From Chromohalobacter sp. 296-RDG (GTDB lineage Bacteria; Pseudomonadota; Gammaproteobacteria; Pseudomonadales; Halomonadaceae): a stretch of 64,000 nt of DNA. Positions within the stretch are counted from its first letter, which is position 1. Each line of letters starts with the position of its first letter. Location of the stretch: the NCBI RefSeq assembly GCF_029889885.1, contig NZ_JARANY010000002.1, forward strand, positions 105,993 through 169,992, read 5' to 3'. This document shows, one piece after another, positions 28,424 through 37,972 of the stretch. A model generated the notes under the pieces. It did no database searches. It was not told the DNA's origin and worked only from the letters and a program-made list of their open reading frames with translations. A program made the translations under genes and the position numbers.

Positions 28424-29806
28424 TCAAGGATGGGGCGGTAGGCCCAGCCGTTGGAAGGGGGGCCCCAGTCCGCGTTCGATCGCCACAGCTACACCCAACA
28501 GCCGTTTTTCGGCGAATCCAGGCATGGCCAACTGCAACCCTACCGGCATGCCAACGGCATCCAGGCCAACGGGAAGGCTCATGGCACACCACTGAAGATA
28601 ATTAAGAAACGCCGTGTGGCGTAGTATACGATCGTCCGCCGCAGTGTAAGCGGCTGGTGTTGCGAGCGTATCTCGACGCGGTGGCGATAAGGGTGTGGTC
28701 GGCAAGACCAATGCATCGATGTGCGTCTCATCGAGGCGTATTGCCGCTCGGCTTGATAAATGAAGAAATGTGTTTATGCGTTGACGATAGTCGTCATGGG
28801 ACAACTCACACGCTCGTGTCATGGCACCATCGAGCGGTGGCATCAGTCGCTTGTACCAGGTCGGCAATCGCAATGACAGAAACATCTCTAGCTCTGCGGC
28901 CACTACCCCGCCCGAGCGAAACAATGCATCGGCTGCTTCCGCTTCTGGCAAGTCAATATCGACGAGTTGGACGCCAGTTGCCTCAAGTTCCTGCAGCGCT
29001 CGATCAAAGGCATCGTCGATGCCGGCATCGGCGTTTTCCCGAGGCGCGCTTCGCAGTACGCCTAGCCGTAACTTCCCTAGTGAAGGAATCGTTGGCGCAA
29101 CGAGGCGCTCGCCTTCCAATGCTTTGAGCGCATCTGTCAGATCCGCTGCGCTGCGTGCCAATACACCTAGACTGTCCAGCGTATGGCTAAGTGGCACGAC
29201 ACCCTCCATCGGCCAGCGCCCGTGAGTCAGCTTAAGCCCCACGCACCCGGTCATCGCGGCGGGTACGCGTACCGAACCGGCGGTGTCCGACCCCAGGGCC
29301 AACCATGCACTCCCCTCGATAACGCTAACTGCCGCGCCACTCGATGAGCCTCCGCAGACCCGCTCGCTATTCCAGGGGTTACGAGGCCCTTCACCGGCTA
29401 GGGTGATACCGAGGCTGGTAAAGGCGAACGGTACGGTATGGGTGACCCCCGTGAACAAAGCTCCGGCTTGACGGAATCGTGCGGAGATCGCCGCATCGCG
29501 CTGCCAAAGTGACGGGAGCGGTTCATGGCTACCGGCACTCACCGACCAGCCAGCGAGACCGATATTGTCCTTGATTGAGACAGGAAGCCCAAAGCAGGAC
29601 TTAGGGAGCATGCCTGCACGAGCCTGAGCCGCTAATCGCTGAGCTTGAGCCCGCACCCGGGATGGCATCCATTCGATGTAACCTTGCCAGGCGGGCACAT
29701 GGGCTTCCAATAAATCTTCGGCCAGATCGGTGATCGATTCCGGTCGGTCACGCAAATCAGCTAGCCGAGCTGCCAAGGGTCGAGAACTTTCTGTCACGGT
29801 GCTCAC
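28424..29806 (-). CDS. amidase signature family hydrolase
   Basis: The 460-residue protein carries the Ser-cisSer-Lys triad of the amidase signature family: Lys79 in PVSIKDNIG, the cis-Ser in GGSSSGAAV (residues 152-160) and the nucleophile Ser178 in SDTAGSVRVPA. It hydrolyses a C-N amide bond; the substrate is not readable. The length is typical. It lies between the SMP-30 gene (gap of about 240 bases) and nhaC (35 bases), possibly as part of the same degradation locus or its own transcript with nhaC. Confidence 0.88.
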   Translation of the reverse strand: MSTVTESSRPLAARLADLRDRPESITDLAEDLLEAHVPAWQGYIEWMPSRVRAQAQRLAAQARAGMLPKSCFGLPVSIKDNIGLAGWSVSAGSHEPLPSLWQRDAAISARFRQAGALFTGVTHTVPFAFTSLGITLAGEGPRNPWNSERVCGGSSSGAAVSVIEGSAWLALGSDTAGSVRVPAAMTGCVGLKLTHGRWPMEGVVPLSHTLDSLGVLARSAADLTDALKALEGERLVAPTIPSLGKLRLGVLRSAPRENADAGIDDAFDRALQELEATGVQLVDIDLPEAEAADALFRSGGVVAAELEMFLSLRLPTWYKRLMPPLDGAMTRACELSHDDYRQRINTFLHLSSRAAIRLDETHIDALVLPTTPLSPPRRDTLATPAAYTAADDRILRHTAFLNYLQWCAMSLPVGLDAVGMPVGLQLAMPGFAEKRLLGVAVAIERGLGPPFQRLGLPPHP

Positions 29807-30043
29807 CTAAACGATCAGTTCACTTCCCTCAAGTTAGCCTTGCAGTATCGCAGCGTCGATTGATATGCAGCCCGTTCAATCAGCAGCAGTTTCTGCCGCT
29901 CCAAATACGCGCTCTGGATCCGGATAAGCCTCTGGCCTGACGCTCGAGGCATTGGATGATCTACGCCCTAACGAGGTGTACATTGCTTCCGGCAGTTCAC
30001 TCCACTATGCCCTATGATGTTGGCCTGCAGTACTTGAGAGAGT

Positions 30044-30967
30044 TCAATAACTGAGACTTTTTCCAGGAGTCTCTAGCTCACATCGGATTATGGTTCCAGT
30101 GGCGGATTCCGTCATGTAGAGCGTCCGTCGGTCAGGTCCGCCAAAGGCGAGGTTGGTCAGAGTCCGGCCTTCGGTCGGCGAGCGCAGTCGCCAGAGTGGC
30201 TCGCCGTGCTGATTGAAGACCCACACGCAACCGTTGCCCGCGTCACAGACGAACAGATTGCCCGCCTCGTCGAGCGCCAGGCCGTCGGCCCCCGACACGC
30301 CGCCTGCGAGCTGAACGAACATGCCTACCTTTCCGGCTGGCCCGTGGTCTTTCAAGGGAATGCGCCAGACCCCGTTGCCCCGCGTCATCGCGACGAAAAG
30401 CGCCTTCTCCGACAGGTCGCAGACTAGGCCATTGGGGCTGATGCCGTTGTCGATCAGTCGATCCAACCGCTGCGTTTCCAGGTCGTAGCGATACACTCGG
30501 CCACTGGGATCCTGCAGGCCGGTCTGGCCCTGATCGGTGAAATACAGCCGGCCGCGTCGGTCGAAGAAGAGATCGTTGACACCCTTGAAGCGTTCGCTGC
30601 CGACATGGGTCAGCACGGGGACCGGTTCGTGTCCCTCTGGGTCCATGGCGAGGATGCCATGCCGATAGTCGGCGATCCACAATCGGCCGTCCGGGCCGAA
30701 GCGCATGCCGTTGGGCCAGCCCTGGTAATGGGCCACGCAGGTCCATTGGCCATCCGGGCTCACTCTAAGAATGCGCCCATGCGGAATGTCTGTGACGTAC
30801 AGGTTTCCCTGGGCATCGAATACCGGGCCTTCCAGAAAGCTGGGAACGCTCTGGCCGGGTTTATTGGCATCGATCCACTCCGACGGGGTGTCGTGGAGCT
30901 GTAGGTGTTCCGGAATTTCACTGAAGACCTCGCACCAGCGAGTGTCAGGGGGAGCATAAAGCGTCAA
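30044..30967 (-). CDS. SMP-30/gluconolactonase family hydrolase
   Basis: The 307-residue protein forms the six-bladed beta-propeller of SMP-30/gluconolactonases. The expected metal ligands are present: Glu in SFLEGPVFD, Asn in GVNDLFFD, Asn in GISPNGLVCD and Asp in SGADGLALDEAGN. These enzymes open sugar or other lactones. Stop and start overlap by 4 bases with the TRAP permease (ATG at 30967, permease stop at 30964), so they are translated together, which suggests the transported acid may be formed from, or present as, a lactone. Confidence 0.88.
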   Translation of the reverse strand: MTLYAPPDTRWCEVFSEIPEHLQLHDTPSEWIDANKPGQSVPSFLEGPVFDAQGNLYVTDIPHGRILRVSPDGQWTCVAHYQGWPNGMRFGPDGRLWIADYRHGILAMDPEGHEPVPVLTHVGSERFKGVNDLFFDRRGRLYFTDQGQTGLQDPSGRVYRYDLETQRLDRLIDNGISPNGLVCDLSEKALFVAMTRGNGVWRIPLKDHGPAGKVGMFVQLAGGVSGADGLALDEAGNLFVCDAGNGCVWVFNQHGEPLWRLRSPTEGRTLTNLAFGGPDRRTLYMTESATGTIIRCELETPGKSLSY

Positions 30968-32868
30968 TGTAAGGCCTCCCGAGTGGTAGAAGCTTTCTGG
31001 CGACTGCGGTAGGCATTTACCAGTAAGGCGGCGATGACAATGGTTGCCAGTACGGAGGGCAACATGCCCTGCGTCAGGGCGATGATGCCGGCAATGCCAA
31101 CGACGAGCCGTTCGACGATTGTCAGTCGGCGATGGGAATACCCGACGTTAGCCGCGCTGATACCTATGGTGGCGATGACCATCATGGCGATGGTTGCCAC
31201 CAGCGAGGGCAGGTTCGCCAAGGAGTGCAGTTCGAGATTGATCTCCGGATGGTAGACCCAGGCGAAAGGCAGCAGGAAGGCAACCAGCGAAAGGCGCAGG
31301 GCGCTCATGGCAATACTTAGCGTTCGCTCCCCGGTTATTGCGGCAGAGGCGAAGACAGCGAGAGCCACCGGTGGCGTGATGGCGGAGAGCACGGCGTAAT
31401 AGAAAACGAACAGGTGGGTCTGCAGTTTGTCGACGCCAAGGTCGAGGATTGCGGGCCCGGCCACGAAGATTACCATCAGATAGGAGGCGGCGGTCGGTAG
31501 ACCCATGCCCAGCAGGATCGAGCAGAATGCCGCGAGGATCAGTGCCAGCAGTAAATGGCCCTCGCCGAGTCCCACGATGGCCTGGTTCAGGGTGACGCCC
31601 AGCCCGGTGACGTTGACCGCGCCTATGACGATGCCGATGGCGGCGCAGGACACCAGAACCGCCAGGCCATCACGCCCTCCGTCGACAACGACATTGGCTA
31701 GTCCCTTCAAGGAGAGCCGGGTATCTGGAAGCAGGGTGGCCGAGGCTAGCACTGCCGCTGCGGCGGACATGCCGCACCAGGTGGGGGAATAGCCGAGCAA
31801 CAGAAGGGTGATCAGCGTCGTGAACCCAACTAAAAGTACCACGCCCTGGGATTTCCTACGGCGATTGAAGGGATCGTCGGCGGTGGATTCCGGGGCTAAC
31901 TGCAGGCGACCCGCCTCGAAGGCCACAGCCGCGGAGAGGGCTAACAGATAGAGAAAGGCTGGGACGATGGCCGCCAGTATGATGGTGGGGTAGGGAATGC
32001 CGGTGATCTCTGCCATGATGAAGGCGCCGACCCCCATGATCGGCGGCATGAGCTGACCCGAGCAGGAGGCCACTGCCTCGACGGCCCCCGCGAAACGTCC
32101 CTGATATCCGGCCCGCTTCATCATGGGAATCGTCAGCACGCCGGTCGACATCACGTTCGCCGGTGCCGAACCGTTGACCGAGCCGAACATGGCCGAACCA
32201 ATGATGGCGGCCTGAGCAGCTCCCGAGCGACGGCCGTTGGCGAGGCGCAGCGCGAGGAAGTTAAAGAAATCACCGGCGCCGGTATGCCGTAGTGCTGCGC
32301 CGAGAATCACGAACATCAGCACGACATCGACGACCGCCCCGAGGGCAATGCCGTAGATGCCTTGATAGCTGTAACTGACTTCCAGCACCTGGTCGAACCA
32401 CAGCTTGCGATGGCCCAATTCGCCGGGCAGGAAGTGACCGAAGAAAAGATAGAGCAAGGCACCGCCAGTGATGGCGACGAGTGTCCAGCCCTCGACACGC
32501 CTGGCGGCTTCCAGCACCAGCAGAGTCCCGATCGCGTAGCAAATTAGATCCTGGGTGTTAGGCAGCCCCTCGCGAAAGGCGGCGATGTCATCGTACTCGA
32601 CGAGATAATAGCCGCTGCTGGCCAGGGCCAGCAGGATCAACAGGCAGCTCAGGCCCTGGTCAAGCCGGGGGCAACGCTCGGCAAGCAGGCCCGGTTTCAG
32701 GGAGAAGGTAGCGATCAGGCCCAACAGCAGCACGAAGCCGTACATGATCTGGGCAGGGTAGCGCATACCCAGCGTGGTCCAGACGATGAATAGCGTCAGC
32801 GCCGCGCAGGCCGTCAGGCCCAGGCCCCGTAGAGCGGGGCCGGGCACATTGGTGGAAGGGGATGACAT
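30964..32868 (-). CDS. TRAP transporter permease, fused DctQM (TAXI type)
   Basis: The 634-residue protein joins the small 4-TM (DctQ-like) and large 12-TM (DctM-like) TRAP subunits, the form used with TAXI-type binding proteins. Landmarks are MFGSVNGSAPANVMSTGVLTIPMMKRAGY with the following CSGQLMPPIMGVGAFIMAEI, and in the second half GMGLPTAASYLMVIFVAGPA and TPPVALAVFASAAI. It moves an organic acid across the inner membrane with Na+ or H+. The gene lies between the TAXI receptor (15 bases) and the SMP-30 gene. Confidence 0.92.
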   Translation of the reverse strand: MSSPSTNVPGPALRGLGLTACAALTLFIVWTTLGMRYPAQIMYGFVLLLGLIATFSLKPGLLAERCPRLDQGLSCLLILLALASSGYYLVEYDDIAAFREGLPNTQDLICYAIGTLLVLEAARRVEGWTLVAITGGALLYLFFGHFLPGELGHRKLWFDQVLEVSYSYQGIYGIALGAVVDVVLMFVILGAALRHTGAGDFFNFLALRLANGRRSGAAQAAIIGSAMFGSVNGSAPANVMSTGVLTIPMMKRAGYQGRFAGAVEAVASCSGQLMPPIMGVGAFIMAEITGIPYPTIILAAIVPAFLYLLALSAAVAFEAGRLQLAPESTADDPFNRRRKSQGVVLLVGFTTLITLLLLGYSPTWCGMSAAAAVLASATLLPDTRLSLKGLANVVVDGGRDGLAVLVSCAAIGIVIGAVNVTGLGVTLNQAIVGLGEGHLLLALILAAFCSILLGMGLPTAASYLMVIFVAGPAILDLGVDKLQTHLFVFYYAVLSAITPPVALAVFASAAITGERTLSIAMSALRLSLVAFLLPFAWVYHPEINLELHSLANLPSLVATIAMMVIATIGISAANVGYSHRRLTIVERLVVGIAGIIALTQGMLPSVLATIVIAALLVNAYRSRQKASTTREALH

Positions 32869-32883
32869 GGCCGTCTCCGAGGA

Positions 32884-33891
32884 TTATTCAATCAAGCCGA
32901 TTTCGCGGAAATAGCGCGCGGCGCCGGGATGCAGCTCCGCGGTCAACCCGGTGGTGGCCTCGTCGCGACGAAGCAGGTTGAGAGCGGCGCTGGTCTTCTT
33001 GATCGCGTCCAGGTGGTTCCACAAGGCCTTGGTCAATGCATATGCCGTGTCGTCATCCAAGTCGCGGTCGACGACGAACATGTAGGGGAAAGTCCAGAAG
33101 TTTACGTCGCCCTCGGCCGCGACACGCCCCTGGTAGGCATTCTCGACATCCTGCTGAGAAACCGACTTCAAGCGATAGTGCTGGCCGGCCGTGATGTGGT
33201 CACGGAACGCGTCCACCTTGTCCTCGTCGGGCGAGATGAACCGCAGGTCCATGGTGCGCGAGGCATTGTCGATCGCCGCCTGCGGTAGGCCACCCCAGAC
33301 GAACGTTCCGTCCAGGCGGCCATTGGACATCTGATTGAAGGCGTCGCTGTAGTCGATGTACTGGGTGTCGACATCATCCTCCGGCGTCAGGCCGTAGGCC
33401 TCCAGGAAAGCGCTGCTGACACGTCCCGCATTGCCGCCGGGACGCCCGATGGCGATGCTGTGTCCACTGAGGTCGGCAAAGCTCTTGATGCCCGCGTCGT
33501 CGCGAACCACGTACTGACCTGCACTGGTACTAATCGCGAAGAGACTCCGCAGGTTCTTGTAGGAATCGGTGAGACGATCCGGGTCTTTGCTGAAGTTGCC
33601 GCGTTTGTTGACGGCATCGAGGTAATGCGGCGCCCCGATCACGGCAATGTCGAGTCGGCCCGCGGCCAACTGACGTAGACCGTTAACGCTGCCGTTGTCG
33701 ACCACCGTGAGTTGGTGGTTGGCATCGCTCTCGGCCAGTTGGTTCGACCAGGCCACTGCGAGCGCGTAGTCGTCGGACGTTTGCGATGTCGCGCTGACGA
33801 CCAGGTCATCCGCCTGGGCAGCCATACCCAGACCAAGCGTTGCGGTAGCGAGGAGTGTCGTAAGAATTCGGCGTGAGCTCTTGAGTTGCAT
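32884..33891 (-). CDS. TAXI family TRAP transporter solute-binding protein
   Basis: The 335-residue periplasmic receptor has a signal peptide (MQLKSSRRILTTLLATATLG with cleavage near AAQA-DD). The mature part contains the TAXI features RQLAAGRLDIAVIGAPHYLDAV, TSAGQYVVRDDAGIKSFADL and SIAIGRPGGNAGRVSSAFLEAYGL. It captures the solute for the fused permease. The start at 33891 is preferred over the neighbouring ATG at 33894 because GGAGG then has better spacing. It follows the citryl-CoA-lyase-like gene. Confidence 0.9.
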   Translation of the reverse strand: MQLKSSRRILTTLLATATLGLGMAAQADDLVVSATSQTSDDYALAVAWSNQLAESDANHQLTVVDNGSVNGLRQLAAGRLDIAVIGAPHYLDAVNKRGNFSKDPDRLTDSYKNLRSLFAISTSAGQYVVRDDAGIKSFADLSGHSIAIGRPGGNAGRVSSAFLEAYGLTPEDDVDTQYIDYSDAFNQMSNGRLDGTFVWGGLPQAAIDNASRTMDLRFISPDEDKVDAFRDHITAGQHYRLKSVSQQDVENAYQGRVAAEGDVNFWTFPYMFVVDRDLDDDTAYALTKALWNHLDAIKKTSAALNLLRRDEATTGLTAELHPGAARYFREIGLIE

Positions 33892-33943
33892 CATGTGCCT
33901 CCAGTGATTGACTGGTGATCCGTTGTAAACGGCGTTTTTGTGG

Positions 33944-34798
33944 TTATCGGAAATCGCGCTCGGGTACCGAGCGCTGTGCTGGCCCGTCATAGGGCCATAA
34001 CCAGCCCTTGGGAATCGGGCCTTTGTTGCGTCCTCCCTGGCATTTCTGTTCCCAGGCGTGCGCGAGGATCCCGACCGAGCGGGACAGGCAGAAAAGCCCG
34101 CGCGCCAACGGCGCCGGGAAGTCCAGTTCGGCATAGATGACGGCAGTGGCACCATCGATGTTGAGCGGAATCGGCCGAGGCTTTTCGACGCCTAGCTGCC
34201 TTTCGATTTCGCGGGCGATGGCGGCGAAGTGACCTCCCACCTCGCCGTGCTCGGCGGCTTCCTCGACGAGCCCTAGCAGGCGTGGTCCCCGAGGATCGAC
34301 GGGATGAAAACGATGGCCGAAACCGGGGATATGCTTGCTCCGCGTGCGCTGCCACTCGGCGATTCCGTCGCCAACGGCGTCTTCCAGCGTGCTGCCGGCT
34401 TCCTGGTGCGCGTGAATCAGTCGATAGAGTTCCACCGCCTGCTCACCGGCCCCGCCGTGCACATCATCGAGCACATTGACCGCTGACGACATCGCGTTGT
34501 TGAGATTGCTGCCGCAGGTCATGGCCATGCGTGCAATTGCGATACTCGGCGCCTGCGGGCCATGATCCACGGCGCTGACCAAGGCGGCTTCCAGCAGGGT
34601 GGATTGGGCGCGAGAGGGCAGCTCGCCACGGGTCATCAGCCAGACCATGTCGGCGAAGTTTACCTGGCCGATGAGTTCTTCGATGGGATATCCGCGATAG
34701 CGGATCTCGCCGGGTTGCATGTCGATGATGCCGGTTCGCCACCACTGCTGGGCGAGGCGCGGGTCGAGTTCCTGTGAAGTGCCGTCGGATTGAGTCAT
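33944..34798 (-). CDS. citryl-CoA lyase-like enzyme (citrate synthase superfamily)
   Basis: The 284-residue protein has the short citrate-synthase fold of the citryl-CoA lyase group: IRYRGYPIEELIGQVNFADMVWLM near the N-terminus, LDDVHGGAGEQA, and HIPGFGHRFHPVDPRGPRL with the active-site His. It then has PLNIDGATAVIYAELDFP and LARGLFCLSRSVGILAHAWEQ. It would cleave a CoA-thioester of a citrate- or citramalate-like acid to acetyl-CoA and a keto acid. It is paired with a class III CoA-transferase (19 bases away) that would make that thioester. The substrate is not known. Confidence 0.78.
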   Translation of the reverse strand: MTQSDGTSQELDPRLAQQWWRTGIIDMQPGEIRYRGYPIEELIGQVNFADMVWLMTRGELPSRAQSTLLEAALVSAVDHGPQAPSIAIARMAMTCGSNLNNAMSSAVNVLDDVHGGAGEQAVELYRLIHAHQEAGSTLEDAVGDGIAEWQRTRSKHIPGFGHRFHPVDPRGPRLLGLVEEAAEHGEVGGHFAAIAREIERQLGVEKPRPIPLNIDGATAVIYAELDFPAPLARGLFCLSRSVGILAHAWEQKCQGGRNKGPIPKGWLWPYDGPAQRSVPERDFR

Positions 34799-34817
34799 GT
34801 TGGCCTGTCCCGAATGG

Positions 34818-35978
34818 TCATTCGTCGTTGGCAGCGTGGGCGGGCAGTAGTTCGCTGTTGTCCGCGCCCAAGTTGGGTGGAGGGGTGTCGACGCGGGGCG
34901 CATGGCCATCGACACGATAGCCGCCGCTAACGACCTGCAGCGGCCTGCCCAGCGTGCTCTCCTCGAATCGCTCGATCAGGCCCCGGTCGCGCACCTGGGG
35001 ATGCGCCAGTGCCTCGGCGACGCTGTAGACTGGACCGGCGGGTACGCCTGCCTCGACCAGATTGCGCCACCAGACGTCGGTGGCATCGGCGCTCAACGCT
35101 GCCTCGATGTAATCGCTCAGCTCACGGCGATGATCTAGCCGTGCCTGGCGTTCGGCGAAGCGCGGATCCTGGAGCCACTCCGGGTGTCCCAGGACGCGGC
35201 AGATGGCTTCGAACTGTTCTTGCTTGTTGGCGGCGATGTTGATCAGCCCATCAGCGGTGCGGAACGTACCCGAGGGGCTCGCCGTGACGTTGTCGTTGCC
35301 GAGGGGAGTTGGTGCCTTGCCAGCGATGAGCAGGTTGGAAACGGCCCAGCCCATGGTGGAGAGGACCGATTCCAGCATCGAGATGTCAATGAAATGGGCG
35401 CGGCGGGGGCGTTCGGCCAGGGCGGCGTTGATCGCCATGGCCGCCGTCAGCCCGCCCACGGTATCCGCCAGCGGATAGCCGACGCGGTAAGGCGCGTTCT
35501 CAGGGGCGCCCGTGATGCTCATGACACCGGCCATGCCTTGGATGATCTGGTCGTAGGCGGGGTAGTTGGCGAGCGGACCGTCTTGCCCAAAGCCCGAGAT
35601 GGCACAATAGACGAGTGCTGGATTGACCTCGCTCAGAACATCGTAGCCCAGCCCCAGGCGCGGCATGACCCCGGGACGAAAGTTCTCGACGACCACATCG
35701 GCTTCCTTGACCATTTCGAGAAAGTGGCGCTTGTCGTCGTCCTTCTTGAGGTCGAGGGTGACGGAGCGCTTCCCGGCGTTCTGCGCCAGGAAGGAAACGC
35801 CCATGAAGTCGCGGTTGAGTTGTGGATCCGCTCCCAGCTGTCGTGCCAGGTCACCGCCCTGAGGACGTTCAACCTTAATGACCTCGGCACCTAAGTGTGC
35901 CAGCTGATGACAGCAGAAGGGGCCCGCCAGGACATTGGTCAGATCAAGGACGCGGTAGCCGGAGAGTAATGCACTCAT
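34818..35978 (-). CDS. CaiB/BaiF family (class III) CoA-transferase
   Basis: The 386-residue protein opens with YRVLDLTNVLAGPFCCHQLAHLGAEVIKVE and contains the catalytic Asp172 in GYPLADTVGG, the residue that carries the CoA during transfer. Further family segments are VVVENFRPGVMPRLGLGYD and CAISGFGQDGPLANYPAYD. It would activate the acid imported by the TRAP system using a CoA donor such as succinyl-CoA. It is the first gene of the minus-strand operon and is divergent from iclR. Confidence 0.92.
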   Translation of the reverse strand: MSALLSGYRVLDLTNVLAGPFCCHQLAHLGAEVIKVERPQGGDLARQLGADPQLNRDFMGVSFLAQNAGKRSVTLDLKKDDDKRHFLEMVKEADVVVENFRPGVMPRLGLGYDVLSEVNPALVYCAISGFGQDGPLANYPAYDQIIQGMAGVMSITGAPENAPYRVGYPLADTVGGLTAAMAINAALAERPRRAHFIDISMLESVLSTMGWAVSNLLIAGKAPTPLGNDNVTASPSGTFRTADGLINIAANKQEQFEAICRVLGHPEWLQDPRFAERQARLDHRRELSDYIEAALSADATDVWWRNLVEAGVPAGPVYSVAEALAHPQVRDRGLIERFEESTLGRPLQVVSGGYRVDGHAPRVDTPPPNLGADNSELLPAHAANDE

Positions 35979-36095
35979 TTGTTTCCTTAGATAGAACCTG
36001 TTCTTCTTGTGAGAATATGACGTGCAACGGCTTCTTGCAAGTTGGTTGCGTCTGTCAGAACATTCCCCTTTAGTTCAATAGAGAAGGAGAATGTC

Positions 36096-36761
36096 ATGGC
36101 GCAGCGACGCGTCGAGGCCGTCGAGAGGGCATTGACCCTGCTGGAAGCGTTCTCCGCCAATCGGCGAGAGTTTTCGCTGACGGGGCTGGCCAATGCCACT
36201 GGCTATTACAAGAGCACCATCCTGCGGCTGATGGCGTCGCTGGAGCATTTTGGCTATGTGACGCGGGACGAGCGCGGGGTCTATCGCTTGGGGCCCACCT
36301 TCGCCCGCCTGGCGCCGCTTGCCGGTGAGGGACCGCAACTGGAGAACTTGGTCAGGCCGATACTGGAGTCGTTGCGGGATTCCAGCGAAGAGACGGCATC
36401 TTTCTACATTCGAGACGATGACGAGCGGATCTGTCGCTTGCGCGAGAACGGCCGGTTGGAGGTACGTCACCATCTTGAGGAAGGCGTGCGTTTGCCGCTG
36501 GACCGCGGTGCGGCGGGCCGGATTCTCAACTACGAGACGGCTCGAGGGCAGGTTGCTGTGTCGAGTGGCGAGCGCCAGATTGGATTAGCTGCGGCGGCGA
36601 TTGGTATCTATAACACTGTCGGTGAACTGATGGGGGCATTAGCTCTATCTGGCCCCAGTGAGCGTTTTGATTCTCTGGTTCGGGACCGCCATATACCTTT
36701 GCTTACCCAGTACGCGATGTTATTGGAGCGGCAGTGGCCCAGAGGGCTGCAATCCGCTTGA
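36096..36761 (+). CDS. IclR family transcriptional regulator
   Basis: The 221-residue regulator has an IclR N-terminal winged helix (VEAVERALTLLEAFSANRREFSLTGLANATGYYKSTILRLMASLEHFGYV) and an IclR effector domain (LEEGVRLPLDRGAAGRILNYE, GLAAAAIGIYNTVGELMGALALSGP). The conserved Cys of many effector domains is absent. The start at 36096 follows AAGGAGA. It is divergent from the CoA-transferase operon, which it most likely controls, with a pathway intermediate as ligand. Confidence 0.9.
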   Translation: MAQRRVEAVERALTLLEAFSANRREFSLTGLANATGYYKSTILRLMASLEHFGYVTRDERGVYRLGPTFARLAPLAGEGPQLENLVRPILESLRDSSEETASFYIRDDDERICRLRENGRLEVRHHLEEGVRLPLDRGAAGRILNYETARGQVAVSSGERQIGLAAAAIGIYNTVGELMGALALSGPSERFDSLVRDRHIPLLTQYAMLLERQWPRGLQSA

Positions 36762-36780
36762 GGCGACACCGGTAAGTGTA

Positions 36781-36813
36781 AAAGCCCAAGACCATAAGGC
36801 CTTGGGCTTTTTC
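36781..36813 (+). terminator. Rho-independent terminator of iclR
   Basis: AAAGCCCAAG (36781-36790) and CTTGGGCTTT (36801-36810) are perfect complementary arms around a 10-base loop, followed by more T residues. It is 20 bases past the iclR stop. Confidence 0.92.
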
Positions 36814-36999
36814 TGTCTGGAACTTACTAAGACTAACACCGTGGCATTGTATTGCCATTCAGGCTAGGCAGTAGCCTGTTTTTGACTTTAGTTGATATTT
36901 CCTTGTGCCTCATTGACGTTGTACGAGCTCACTCACCAGTTTTCTTTAGTGAAATAAGGTGCTATTAATAAAACAACGAATCATTGATGGAGCATACTC

Positions 37000-37802
37000 A
37001 TGCATCAGACCCTTCTTGACGTAGCGCTACTCGGCAGCACGGTTGCCTTTGCTCATGTCGCCAGCAAGCGAGCGGGAGATGATGAGGTTCTCGTGGCTGC
37101 CTCAACGGCTACCACGACTCGACTGGCGCAAGGGCAGTTTCAGGGCATGAATGCCGATATGGTCAACTGGATCGGCGCGCTGGGTGCCGACTACGGCATC
37201 ATCGCTGTAGCTGAGGATTCTCCGATCAAGAATTTCGAGGGTTTGCTGAATTCCCTCAAGAAGGATCCCAATGCAATCAGTTTTGCCGGAAGAAGTTCCA
37301 AGGGGGATGGGATCATCTCAAGGTTCTGATGATGGCAAATGAAGCCGGTGTTGAAGGGCTGAGCAGCATCAAATACTTGTCGTTCACCGGAGGGGGAGAA
37401 GCCATGACTCAGGTGGTCGGCGGTCATATTGATGTCTTTACGGGTGACATCAGTGAAGCTCAAGGCTTCATGGAGTCCGGTGACCTGCGAGTACTGGCGG
37501 TACTGGCCGATGAGCGCCTCTCGGGCGAGTTCAGCGATATTCCCACTGCCAAGGAGCAAGGTGTTGATGTGGTTGGGGCCAACTGGCGTGGTTTTTACAT
37601 GCCGGCGGACATTTCCGATGAGGCCAGGCAGTACTGGATCGATACCCTAGGTCAGTTGTATGCCAGTGACGAATGGAAGCAGGTCATGAAGCAGAATGGA
37701 CTGATTCCCTTTGATGTACAGGGCGAGGAATTCCGGCAGTTTGTCGAAAGTCAGATCGACGATATCGAGACACTTTCCAAGGATGTTGGGATTATCCAAT
37801 GA
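37000..37802 (+). pseudogene. tctC: TctC family TTT receptor, deleted and frameshifted
   Basis: The coding parts are recognisable as a tripartite tricarboxylate transporter binding protein: DYGIIAVAEDSPIKNFEGLL and DPNAISFAGRSSKGD in the first frame. They continue after a shift at about 37308 with HLKVLMMANEAGVEGLSSIKYL, GGGEAMTQVVGGHIDVFTGD, ESGDLRVLAVLADERL and GVDVVGANWRGFYMPAD. A single base lost between GGGGAT and GGGATC explains the shift. The section between the signal-like start and EVLVAAST lacks roughly 65 residues of normal TctC sequence, so the gene also suffered an internal deletion. It is followed in overlap by a tctB fragment. Confidence 0.8.
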
Positions 37803-37972
37803 TCCAACGCAACGACCGTGTTTGCGGTGTGCTGCTACTCGTCCTGGCCGTCGCATATGGCTGGGGTGCCACGCAGTTTCCGGAACCGTCCCGGTGTACC
37901 GTCCTTGATCAGAGCCTGGACCATCCTGGCAGTAAAGCTCCTCATCATTCTTGCCTGCAGCTGTTTATATAA
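37799..37972 (+). pseudogene. tctB: truncated tctB (TTT small membrane subunit)
   Basis: An ATG overlapping the tctC stop (ATGA) starts MIQRNDRVCGVLLLVLAVAY and GWGATQFPEP, the first membrane segment of a TctB protein. After about residue 30 the sequence departs from the family and stops at 37970. The remaining three helices and tctA are absent, so the right part was lost, probably when the adjacent AT-rich accessory DNA arrived. Confidence 0.65.

Noticed and set aside
29870..30004. Short frame reading ALDDLRPNEVYIASGSS that resembles a transposase tail (IS3 type)
   Set aside because: Only about 28 codons, no start, no terminal repeats or partner ORF; could be chance.
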